A DNA stretch of 64,000 nucleotides from the NCBI GenBank assembly GCA_028689775.1, contig JAQVCM010000007.1:1-64000 (forward strand), read 5' to 3'. A program made the position numbers and the translations under genes. This document shows positions 1-7,545 of this stretch, piece after piece. The notes under the pieces were generated by a model. The model saw only the letters and a list, made by a program, of their open reading frames with translations, did no database searches and had not been told where the DNA came from. How positions within the stretch are numbered: position 1 is the first letter of the stretch; every line of letters starts with the position of its first letter. Source of the DNA: Crocinitomicaceae bacterium. Lineage in GTDB: Bacteria > Bacteroidota > Bacteroidia > Flavobacteriales_D > Crocinitomicaceae.

Positions 1-575
1 CGCGCCCTCTGCGAAAAACTCTGCACCCTTCGCGGTTAATCACCACGTCCTGCCTTGCTACTCATAATCTAAAAATCACACAAGAATAATCTCTTTTCAC
101 TCTCCGCGCCCTCTGCGAAAAACTCTGCACCCTTCGCGGTTAATCACCACGTCCTGCCTTGCTACTCATAATCTAAAAATCACACAAGAATAATCTCTTT
201 TCACTCTCCGCGCCCTCTGCGAAAAACTTTGCATCCTTTGCGGTTAATCACCACGTCCTTCCTTGCTACTCATAATCTAAAAATCACACAAGAATAATCT
301 CTTTTAACTCTCTGCGCCCTCTGCGAAAAACTTTGCACCCTTCGCGGTTAATCACCACGTCCTTCCTTGCTACTCATAATCTAAAAAATCACACAAGAAT
401 AATCTCTTTTCACTCTCCGCGCCCTCTGCGAAAAACTCTGCACCCTTTGCGGTTAAATCACCACGTCCTTCCTTGCTACTCATAATCTAAAAATCACACA
501 AGAATAATCTCTTTTCACTCTCCGCGCCCTCTGCGAAAAACTTTGCACCCTTTGCGGTTAAATCACCACGTCCTC
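1..575. repeat. Tandem array of a 104-105 bp unit, about 5.5 copies
   Basis: Copies begin at 1, 105, 209, 313, 418 and 523, so the period is 104 bp with one-base insertions in two copies. Each unit contains a GC-richer block (around CTCTGCGAAAAACT and CGCGGTTAATC) and an AT-rich block (around ACACAAGAATAATCTC). Copies differ by a few substitutions such as CTTTGCGG for CTTCGCGG. No open frame runs through the array, and the window edge may cut further copies. The reverse complement resembles the short TTTTTCGCAGAGG-type dispersed intergenic element I associate with Bacteroidota genomes; that link is from memory. The array ends about 45 bp before the mfd promoter. Confidence 0.95.
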
Positions 576-620
576 TTTTTTCAATTACCGCACTCTACTT
601 TGTTACTTATCTCCTAAACT

Positions 621-651
621 TTTGTTCCTAGAATCTAATTGATTAAATTTG
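621..651 (+). promoter_or_regulatory. Bacteroidota-type promoter of mfd
   Basis: A -33 element TTTG (621-624) is followed after exactly 19 bp by a -7 element TAAATTTG (644-651), the full Bacteroidota consensus TTTG-N19-TAnnTTTG. Transcription should begin near 657, giving a leader of about 30 nt. It is the best promoter match in the window. Confidence 0.75.
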
Positions 652-687
652 TACTCCAATTTAGTAGACCAAATTCTCTCAACATAG

Positions 688-3600
688 ATGAACATTCCAG
701 ATTTCCGCAAACGGTTTGAAAAACTTTCTCAAATAGACGATACCGCTGACCAATTACAGTACGCGGAATCTAAAATTCATTGGAAAGGACTGTCTTATTC
801 AGCAAAATCCATTTGTGCAAGTCAACTGGCGAAGCAGGTTCCGGGAAATCATTTATTTGTTTTGAACGACAAAGAAGAGGCAGCTTATTTCTTGAACGAT
901 TTAGAGAATTTATTTCCTGAGGAGAAACACATTGTTTTTTTTCCAGCATCGTACCGAGCGCCATACCAATTTGAAGAAACGGACAATGCCAACGTAGTGC
1001 TTCGTTCTGAAGTATTGGAGAAAGTCAATCGCGGAACAAATACGTGGATTATTACCTATCCGAAAGCATTATTTGAGAAAATTCCGACCAAGAAAAAGCT
1101 GGTTGAAAACACGATGAAAGTCCAGAAAGGCAAAACGTATTCGCTGGATTTTATGAATGAATTGTTGATGGAATATGGATTTGACCGCGTTGATTTCGTG
1201 TACGAACCAGGACAATTTGCAATTCGTGGTGGAATTTTGGATGTTTTTTCTTTTTCAAACGACCAACCATTTCGCGTTGAGTTTTTTGGCGATGAGGTTG
1301 ATTCCATTCGTTCGTTTGATCCTGTTGATCAGTTGTCGGTGAGTATTCACGATTTTTTTAACATTGTTCCAAACATTCAGCGACATTTAATTCACGAAGA
1401 AGCTGGAAGTATCTTGGAGTTTTCTGGAAAAGGAACGACGGTTTGGATTTCTTCCAATCAGATGATTGGTGGAGTTTTGAGTAAGGAATACGAAAAAGCA
1501 AACAAGATTTACGAAGAATTAAATCACACCGTGAAACATACAATTCCTTCTGATTTATATACCCATAAAACAGAGTGGAACGAACAATTAAAACAATTTT
1601 CGGTGATCGAATGGGGACCAGATTTCTCATTTCAACCCACTTTTATAGCGAATTTTCATGTACAGCCTCAACCCACTTTCAATAAGAATTTTGAACTCCT
1701 GAAAGAAGATTTGATTCAGAGAAAGAAGTTGGGATTTACGAATTTACTTTTTTCAAATCAGCCGAAACAAATAGAACGATTACACGCCATTTTTGAAGAT
1801 CAAAATGCAGGTGTGGAATATACGCCGATGCCGCTCGCTTTGCGTGAAGGCTTTATCATGCCAGATTTGAAATTGGTTTGTTATACCGATCACCAGATAT
1901 TTGAGCGTTACCAACGATTTAAATTGAAAGAAGGATTTTCTCAAGCCAAACAAGCCTTGACTTTGAAGGAGATTTACGATTTACAGAAAGGCGATTACGT
2001 GACGCACATCGATCATGGGGTTGGACAATTTTCAGGATTACAAACGATTGATGTCAACGGAAAACAACAAGAAGCAATTCGTTTGATTTACAAGGATGGC
2101 GACGTTTTGTATGTCAGCATTCATTCCTTGCACCGCATTTCGAAGTTCACCGGAAAGGAGGGAACTGCTCCGAAAATGAATAAATTAGGAACCCAAACTT
2201 GGGCAACTTTAAAGAACAAAACGAAAACCAAAATCAAGGAGATTGCCTACGACTTGATTCAATTATACGCCAAGCGAAAATCGCAACCAGGTTTTGCTTT
2301 TTCGCCAGATACCTATTTGCAAGACGAGTTGGAAGCATCTTTCATTTACGAAGATACGCCCGATCAATTGAAAACTACGCAGGCGATCAAAGAGGACATG
2401 GAATCGTCGACGCCGATGGATCGTTTGGTTTGTGGAGATGTTGGTTTTGGTAAAACGGAATTGGCCATTCGAGCAGCTTTCAAAGCAGTAACCGATGGAA
2501 AACAAGTAGCAGTTTTAGTTCCAACGACCATTTTGGCGATGCAACATTTCAAAAGTTTTAGCGAACGATTGAAAGATTTCCCCGTGACGGTAGATTACGT
2601 CAATCGCTTTAGATCGGCGAAAACAGTGACTGAAACATTGAAGAAACTGAGCGAAGGAAAAATTGATATTTTAATTGGAACCCACAAAATTGTCAACGAA
2701 AAAGTCAAATTCAAGGAATTGGGATTGATGATTATTGACGAGGAACAAAAATTTGGCGTATCTGTAAAAGACAAATTAAAAACCTTGAAAGCAACGGTTG
2801 ATACCTTGACATTAACCGCAACTCCGATTCCGAGAACCTTACAATTCTCCTTGATGGGTGCGCGAGATTTGAGTATTATCAATACGCCACCGCCAAACAG
2901 ACAACCTGTTCTGACGGAAATTTTACAGTACAACGAAGAAGCGATTCGCGATGCAATTGCGTACGAAGTGAGTCGCGGTGGACAAGTTTATTTTGTGCAT
3001 AATCGTTTGCAAAACATTCAGGAAATGTCTGGGATGATTCAGCGTTTGTGTCCGGGTGTTCGCGTTGGAATTGGTCACGGACAAATGGACGGAAAGCAAT
3101 TGGAGAAAATCATGATGGATTTCACTGAAGGCGAATACGACGTACTTTTAGCGACAACGATTATCGAATCCGGTATTGATATTTCAAATGCCAATACGAT
3201 GATTATCAACAACGCACAAAACTTCGGTTTGAGTGATTTGCACCAACTCCGCGGTCGCGTTGGACGATCAAACAAGAAAGCATTTTGTTATTTAATCGCG
3301 CCGAAATTTCACGAAATGACCAGCGAAGCTCGGAAACGATTGGAAGCATTGGTTCAATTTTCAGATTTAGGATCTGGATTCAACATTGCGATGAAAGATT
3401 TAGACATTCGCGGTGCAGGAAATTTATTGGGCGGCGAACAAAGTGGATTCATTGCAGACATTGGATTTGAGATGTATCAGAAAATATTAAACGAAGCGAT
3501 GGAAGAACTGCGTGAATCGGAATTCAAAGATTTATTTGCAGAACGAAATACCGATCAATTCACGCAATACGTAAAAGATTGTGTTATCGAAACCGATTTA

Positions 3601-4023
3601 GAAATCCGAATTCCAGATGATTATGTCAACAACGTCGCCGAGCGATTGAGTTTATATCAGAAACTCGACAGTTTAGAAAACAAAGAAGCTTTGGATCAAT
3701 ACGCCAAAACGATGGAAGATCGCTTCGGGCCTTTGCCAAAAGTGGTAAAAGAATTATTCCATTCCTTCGAATTGCGATGGCTCGCACAACAAATGGGAAT
3801 TGAGCGTTTGGTGATGAAATCTGGAAGTATGGTTGCTTATTTTATCTCCAATCCACAATCGCAATATTACGATTCAGAGTTGTTTCAACAGATGTTGCGA
3901 TACATTCAAAAACAACCCAAAGATTGCAAGTTGAGTGAGAAGAATGATAAGTTAAGGTTGTTGTATGCGAACGTGAATTCGATTGGTCAGGCGATTAGAA
4001 GGTTGGAGGAGATTGTTGGGTAG
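688..4023 (+). CDS. mfd: Transcription-repair coupling factor Mfd
   Basis: Mfd is a cytoplasmic DNA translocase that removes RNA polymerase stalled at lesions and recruits UvrA for nucleotide excision repair. The 1111-aa product has the normal family length. In order: a UvrB-like N-terminal region (about 1-330), the CarD-like RNA-polymerase-interacting domain (from about 430, with YVTHIDHGVGQFSG), a RecG-like helicase with Walker A GDVGFGKTE near 585, DEEQ box IDEEQKFG near 682, the motif TATPIPRTL near 711, QLRGRVGR in the second helicase lobe, and a C-terminal TRCF domain. The ATG at 688 follows a consensus promoter. No frame disruption is seen. It appears monocistronic, because a long palindrome follows. 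Confidence 0.98.
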   Translation: MNIPDFRKRFEKLSQIDDTADQLQYAESKIHWKGLSYSAKSICASQLAKQVPGNHLFVLNDKEEAAYFLNDLENLFPEEKHIVFFPASYRAPYQFEETDNANVVLRSEVLEKVNRGTNTWIITYPKALFEKIPTKKKLVENTMKVQKGKTYSLDFMNELLMEYGFDRVDFVYEPGQFAIRGGILDVFSFSNDQPFRVEFFGDEVDSIRSFDPVDQLSVSIHDFFNIVPNIQRHLIHEEAGSILEFSGKGTTVWISSNQMIGGVLSKEYEKANKIYEELNHTVKHTIPSDLYTHKTEWNEQLKQFSVIEWGPDFSFQPTFIANFHVQPQPTFNKNFELLKEDLIQRKKLGFTNLLFSNQPKQIERLHAIFEDQNAGVEYTPMPLALREGFIMPDLKLVCYTDHQIFERYQRFKLKEGFSQAKQALTLKEIYDLQKGDYVTHIDHGVGQFSGLQTIDVNGKQQEAIRLIYKDGDVLYVSIHSLHRISKFTGKEGTAPKMNKLGTQTWATLKNKTKTKIKEIAYDLIQLYAKRKSQPGFAFSPDTYLQDELEASFIYEDTPDQLKTTQAIKEDMESSTPMDRLVCGDVGFGKTELAIRAAFKAVTDGKQVAVLVPTTILAMQHFKSFSERLKDFPVTVDYVNRFRSAKTVTETLKKLSEGKIDILIGTHKIVNEKVKFKELGLMIIDEEQKFGVSVKDKLKTLKATVDTLTLTATPIPRTLQFSLMGARDLSIINTPPPNRQPVLTEILQYNEEAIRDAIAYEVSRGGQVYFVHNRLQNIQEMSGMIQRLCPGVRVGIGHGQMDGKQLEKIMMDFTEGEYDVLLATTIIESGIDISNANTMIINNAQNFGLSDLHQLRGRVGRSNKKAFCYLIAPKFHEMTSEARKRLEALVQFSDLGSGFNIAMKDLDIRGAGNLLGGEQSGFIADIGFEMYQKILNEAMEELRESEFKDLFAERNTDQFTQYVKDCVIETDLEIRIPDDYVNNVAERLSLYQKLDSLENKEALDQYAKTMEDRFGPLPKVVKELFHSFELRWLAQQMGIERLVMKSGSMVAYFISNPQSQYYDSELFQQMLRYIQKQPKDCKLSEKNDKLRLLYANVNSIGQAIRRLEEIVG

Positions 4024-4040
4024 GGGAATTGTATTTTGAT

Positions 4041-4078
4041 ATTTTGTAGATACGCAATGCATTGCGTATCTATAAAAT
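4041..4078. repeat. Perfect 26-bp palindrome inside a 38-bp near-palindrome
   Basis: The core 4047-4072 is perfectly self-complementary with 13-bp arms and no loop (centre ATGCAT, arms containing GATACGCAATG). The symmetry extends to 4041-4078 with one mismatch (G4046 against T4073). It starts 18 bp after the mfd stop and ends 19 bp before a 56-aa ORF. The lack of a loop and of a clear T-run makes it a poor intrinsic terminator; a dispersed palindromic repeat, cruciform or operator is more likely. Confidence 0.9.
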
Positions 4079-4096
4079 GTAAAAAAGTTTTGAAAA

Positions 4097-4267
4097 ATGA
4101 AAATAGAGATTGTTAAAAATCAAACTGGCAAATCTAAGTTTGACCTTGTTGAGTTTCAAAAACGGGCACAAATTATTTTTGATACAGAAGTTAAGGAGCA
4201 AAAAGCTCGCGCTTTGGCTAAATCTAAAGACTCCAAAGCATCTGTTAAAAGTAATAATCCGCTTTAA
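4097..4267 (+). CDS. Hypothetical small protein, 56 aa
   Basis: The ATG frame at 4097 ends with TAA at 4265. The product begins MKIEIVKNQTGKSK and is lysine-rich (about 20 percent) with a helical stretch containing VEFQKRAQIIF and a disordered tail ending SNNPL. There is no signal peptide, membrane segment or cysteine. Composition (amphipathic, charged, no runs) looks more like a real protein than random sequence, but no family was recognised. It sits between mfd and a convergent toxin-antitoxin operon, directly after a 38-bp near-palindrome that could carry its regulatory site. No good -7 box was seen, so expression might depend on read-through from mfd. Confidence 0.5.
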   Translation: MKIEIVKNQTGKSKFDLVEFQKRAQIIFDTEVKEQKARALAKSKDSKASVKSNNPL

Positions 4268-4388
4268 TAAAAGTTGACGATTTTTAGTAGTTAGGGAAAG
4301 TTAACGTATTCGGAAACTTCAACTAATAGTTCAATATACAGATATCATATACGCAAAGGACTGTCAGAGATAGTTAAATTATTTCAAC

Positions 4389-4769
4389 TCATTTAGCTCG
4401 TTTATTTATAGGGTCAGACTCAAGTGAGATTTCATTTTTATCATGACTTAAAAAGATCTTCTTTCTATCTGAAACTTTTCTCTCTCTTTCTAAAAATACT
4501 TCTTTATCTTCAAACGCAAAACTTGGAAATTTATCTACTTTCAGGGCAATCTCAATGATTTTCTCCATGCTAAAATTAATCTCACCATCGTTTAAAATTT
4601 GGGAAACACGACCTGGAGAAATATCCAAGTGTACAGCCAAATCTTTTCTTTTCATGTTGTGTTTTTGCATGTAAGTAACGATGGCGTCGTATAACAAACC
4701 ATTGATGCCCTCAACCCAATACTTGGGATGATTGAGCATTTTTTCTCTGAATTCATTATTTGCATTCAT
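4389..4769 (-). CDS. XRE-family antitoxin with helix-turn-helix (HigA-like)
   Basis: The 126-aa protein has a Cro/C1-type helix-turn-helix at about residues 35-75: KRKDLAVHLDISPGRVSQIL is a typical HTH_3 signature. The C-terminal half is charged and unstructured-looking. It is the second gene of a toxin-first pair, and its ATG lies 14 nt inside the end of the upstream toxin gene, implying translational coupling. The family usually neutralises a RelE/HigB-type mRNase and represses its own operon with the toxin as co-repressor. A longer-than-minimal tail might be the toxin-binding part. The alternative is a stand-alone phage-type repressor, which the toxin-like partner makes less likely. Confidence 0.8.
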   Translation of the reverse strand: MNANNEFREKMLNHPKYWVEGINGLLYDAIVTYMQKHNMKRKDLAVHLDISPGRVSQILNDGEINFSMEKIIEIALKVDKFPSFAFEDKEVFLERERKVSDRKKIFLSHDKNEISLESDPINKRAK

Positions 4770-5151
4770 GTTGATACGCTTTAATGGTTTTAACTGCCTT
4801 TTTAATGTCTTGTTCTTGATCGTTTTTTAAACCTCCAATTACAATGATTCTTCCTGTGTTCTTTTCTTGAAAATGATAGATCCGAACAGAACCATATTTT
4901 GCCTCATATAACTTCCAATCTAATTTTTGACCTTTTATCTCTCTAAACTTTGTTTTGGGTAGACTAATTAAATTTGCTGCTAACTCTAGATTTCTAATTG
5001 CTCCATAGAGATCTGTCTCAAAATTTCCTCCTTCAAGGGAAATGATGAATTGTTCAAAAATACTTTCATGATAAATACACAACTCAAAAATTGGAATTTT
5101 TGTATCACTAGAAGTATTCTGTGACAAAATTAAGGAATATTTCGACAACAT
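4756..5151 (-). CDS. RelE/HigB (Gp49-like) toxin
   Basis: The 131-aa product matches the RelE/ParE-fold Gp49/HigB group in its C-terminal half: a LYEAKYGSVRIYHF strand segment, then a basic-hydrophobic strand RIIVIGGLKN and a terminal helix with KKAVKTIKAY. Members are ribosome-dependent mRNA endonucleases that arrest translation. The N-terminal 45 residues look divergent. It is the first gene of the operon, as in higBA, and overlaps the antitoxin start by 14 nt. The ATG at 5151 directly abuts an imperfect palindrome that probably holds promoter and operator. Catalytic residues are poorly conserved in the family, so activity cannot be judged from sequence. Confidence 0.75.
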   Translation of the reverse strand: MLSKYSLILSQNTSSDTKIPIFELCIYHESIFEQFIISLEGGNFETDLYGAIRNLELAANLISLPKTKFREIKGQKLDWKLYEAKYGSVRIYHFQEKNTGRIIVIGGLKNDQEQDIKKAVKTIKAYQHECK

Positions 5152-5172
5152 ATTTAGTTATAGCTAAATTTA
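5152..5172 (-). promoter_or_regulatory. Putative operator/promoter of the toxin-antitoxin operon
   Basis: ATTTAG (5152-5157) and CTAAAT (5164-5169) form an 18-bp dyad around TTATAG. On the minus strand the sequence TAAATTTA (5172-5165) matches the -7 consensus TAnnTTTG at seven of eight positions. Start of transcription would then lie inside the dyad, so a bound antitoxin could block it. Autoregulation is inference from the family. Confidence 0.45.
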
Positions 5173-5253
5173 TTTTGTTAAATTTTGAATAGTGGGTTTC
5201 AATTCATTACTTAAGATAGCGAAATATATTCGATAAAAACAAAATACTAGTCC

Positions 5254-5289
5254 AAAAAAAATACGCTTATCCTCTCGAACAAGCGTATT
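5254..5289 (-). terminator. Intrinsic terminator downstream of yebC
   Basis: AATACGCTT (5260-5268) pairs with AAGCGTATT (5281-5289) across a 12-nt loop. On the minus strand the stem is followed by a run of Ts (A-run 5254-5261 on the plus strand). It lies about 30 nt past the yebC stop. Confidence 0.85.
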
Positions 5290-5320
5290 CTACATAAAAT
5301 ATATCCTACAACTAATTTAC

Positions 5321-6031
5321 CTATGCAATATTCGTAAAAACCTGCTGCACATCGTCATCCTCTTCAATCTTATCCAATAATTTCTCAATGGATTCCAGTT
5401 GTTCTTCTGTGAATTCGATTGGAGTTGTAGGAATGCGTTGCAAGCTTGTTTTTTCAACTTCGATTTTCAAATCTTCCAATGCTTTTGCAAGAGAACCAAA
5501 AGAAGTCCAATCTCCTGAAACGACGATGTGATCTTCGGTCACTTCAATCTCTTCGCAACCTGCGTCGATTAATTCCAGTTCCAATTCTTCTGGATCTAAA
5601 CCGTCTTTTTTCGCAATTTCAAAAACTGCTTTGCGGTTAAACATGAATTCAAATTGTCCACTCGGAACAATTTGACCGTCGTTTCTACTGAACATTGCTT
5701 TCAAATTTGCTACTGTTCGTGTAGAATTATCGGTTGCACATTCGATGTAAATCAAACAACCAAAAGGACCTTTTCCTTCGTAGTTGATTTCTGTATAGTT
5801 TGCTGTGTCTTTTTGAGTTGCGCGCTTGATTGCGTTATCAATGTTGTCTTTCGGCATGTTCTGAGCTTTCGCATTCTGAATCGCCGTACGCAATTTCGCA
5901 TTGGTGTCTGCATCGCCTCCGCCTTCTTTGGCTGCCATTGTTATTGCTTTTCCAAGTTTTGGAAAAATTCGTGACATCTTGTCCCAACGTTTTTCTTTCG
6001 CTGCTCTGCGGTATTCAAATGCTCTTCCCAT
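5321..6031 (-). CDS. yebC: YebC/PmpR-type transcription/translation factor
   Basis: A 236-aa member of the TACO1/YebC family, near the usual 240 aa. The hallmark N-terminus is present ([20 protein letters not shown], then [13 protein letters not shown] and [19 protein letters not shown]), followed by the [10 protein letters not shown] strand and the acidic C-terminal domain. Members were long described as DNA-binding regulators; more recent work ties them to translation of difficult peptide stretches. It acts in the cytoplasm. It is monocistronic: its own -7 box lies at 6061-6068 and an intrinsic terminator follows. Nothing is missing. Confidence 0.95.
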   Translation of the reverse strand: MGRAFEYRRAAKEKRWDKMSRIFPKLGKAITMAAKEGGGDADTNAKLRTAIQNAKAQNMPKDNIDNAIKRATQKDTANYTEINYEGKGPFGCLIYIECATDNSTRTVANLKAMFSRNDGQIVPSGQFEFMFNRKAVFEIAKKDGLDPEELELELIDAGCEEIEVTEDHIVVSGDWTSFGSLAKALEDLKIEVEKTSLQRIPTTPIEFTEEQLESIEKLLDKIEEDDDVQQVFTNIA

Positions 6032-6060
6032 GATAAAATCTTTTCAATATTGAGTTGAGA

Positions 6061-6068
6061 CAAATTTA
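6061..6068 (-). promoter_or_regulatory. -7 box of yebC
   Basis: The minus strand reads TAAATTTG, a perfect TAnnTTTG, about 30 nt before the yebC ATG. No -33 TTTG is present at 19-bp spacing. Confidence 0.55.
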
Positions 6069-6342
6069 AAAAGAAATTCGATGAAAATGGATTGAAGACA
6101 TTGAAATACTCTGATTTTTTTCAATTAGACATGCATAAGGAAGCCTTGAAGGCAAAATTGCATGAATCTTATTTTATCGAATGGAGAACGATGAGAATCT
6201 CAAAAATCAGAAGTTGAAAAATGGTTTTTAAAACATGATTTTCAATCGGTATATCGGTATATTACCTTCGGTGCTGCCATAGGCGGTGCGATGTTGCATT
6301 TTCATTGTATCTATCTAATTATAGGTCGGTTAAGGTTTAGTT
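6069..6342. other. Intergenic stretch with an ATATCGG element; no gene seen
   Basis: No convincing frame was found. It holds the 12-mer ATATCGGTATAT at 6251-6262 inside a partly repetitive CGGTATATCGGTATAT segment. The same 12-mer occurs in reverse orientation at 60509-60520, also in a long intergenic gap. No promoter or terminator is clear. Confidence 0.5.
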
Positions 6343-7545
6343 TTATTTCCTAGTTACGTTCCCAAATACAATTTCTCTATCAGAAAACAATTTCTCTGAT
6401 TGGTTTGAATTATTAGCAAAAGTTCCATTCATTAAAATCCGAACTGCTTCTTCCACTTGTGAAACTTGAATCAATTTCATACAAGAATTATTTCCTTTGC
6501 AAGGTGGAATTAAAAATTCATGCACGCAAGGACTGCAGTACAAATTCATGTAGATTGGGTAAACCGTTGGACCAATTGCATATTGTTGTGGTGAACAAGG
6601 TCCAAACAAAGCGACACTTTTTTTACGCATCGTCGCCGCTAAATGCATTGGTCCTGTGTCATTTGTAATTACCAAAGAAGCTTGGGCAATCATTTTTAAT
6701 AAACCTGAAATGGATGTTTTACCGCTGAAATCCGCCACGCGTGGAGTGTCATTAAATTGAGAGGAAATTTCACTAACGTAAGACGCTTCAGATGGCGAGC
6801 CAATTAAATGAATGTCAAAGTCTGGATATTGAACGAGTAAATGTTGAATTAATTGAATGAAACTTTCTTTTGTCCACCTTCTTTCAATTCTCAAATCAGA
6901 AGCATTTGGATTGATGATAAAATACGGTTTATTTGCTTTTTCGTATTGCTCAAAAACGTATGAATCAGAAATTATTTCTTTGCATTTCAACAACCGTGCA
7001 AATTGCAAATAAGCTTCTGTGATTGGCGCATCAGTGTTAAAATACATCATGTGCGTGTACATTCCCAATCGATATTGACTTGTTTTTGAGTAATATCCGA
7101 ACCGATCGTGCGCCATGCTCATCGTTGCAATGATACTTGAATAATTTGCGTAAATTTCTAAATCGATGTATAAATCAATCTTTTTTCCAATTAGTTTTCG
7201 AACCAAATTAAAACTGGTAAAAAGCAATGAAAAAATCTTTCGGTCATCGACATAAAGACCTTCGTCAATCCAACTAATTTCGTTAATTATTTTCTGATTT
7301 TCGATTGAACTTACAAAGATAATTTTTGCGTTCGGATATTGTTTTCTAAGCGTTGCGATTAAAGGAGTTGATTGAATAATACTTCCCATTCCTTTAAATT
7401 TGCAAATGACAATGGAATGAATTGGACGTGTTAATGAATGATCGAATTTTGTGAAAAATCCAACAAGTCGAACCAATAAATTAAGTGGATAGGCCACCGA
7501 AATTCCTAAAATAGTATCTAATATTATTTTTCTTCTAGTATTCAA
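6343..7545 (-). CDS. Glycosyltransferase family 9 (heptosyltransferase-like)
   Basis: The 400-aa protein is a GT-B fold enzyme of the ADP-heptose:LPS heptosyltransferase family, expected at the cytoplasmic face of the inner membrane in lipopolysaccharide or other surface glycan assembly. Evidence: FKGMGSIIQSTPLI near 50-63, PNAKIIFVSS, and the C-terminal nucleotide-sugar site NDTGPMHLAA near 293 followed by VALFGPCSP. The start is a TTG at 7545, overlapping the preceding gene by 11 nt. No ATG precedes the conserved N-terminal block, and the N-terminus IILDTILGISVAYPLNLLVR resembles Bacteroidota homologues. Cysteines near 340-355 (CSPCVHEF, CKGNNSC) are unusual and might bind metal. The sugar donor cannot be told. 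Confidence 0.88.
   Translation of the reverse strand: MNTRRKIILDTILGISVAYPLNLLVRLVGFFTKFDHSLTRPIHSIVICKFKGMGSIIQSTPLIATLRKQYPNAKIIFVSSIENQKIINEISWIDEGLYVDDRKIFSLLFTSFNLVRKLIGKKIDLYIDLEIYANYSSIIATMSMAHDRFGYYSKTSQYRLGMYTHMMYFNTDAPITEAYLQFARLLKCKEIISDSYVFEQYEKANKPYFIINPNASDLRIERRWTKESFIQLIQHLLVQYPDFDIHLIGSPSEASYVSEISSQFNDTPRVADFSGKTSISGLLKMIAQASLVITNDTGPMHLAATMRKKSVALFGPCSPQQYAIGPTVYPIYMNLYCSPCVHEFLIPPCKGNNSCMKLIQVSQVEEAVRILMNGTFANNSNQSEKLFSDREIVFGNVTRK

Noticed and set aside
1-575. CRISPR array
   Set aside because: The whole 104-bp unit is conserved, with no unique spacers and no cas genes nearby.
2595-2933. 112-aa minus-strand frame inside mfd
   Set aside because: It lies fully within helicase-coding sequence and has no domain.
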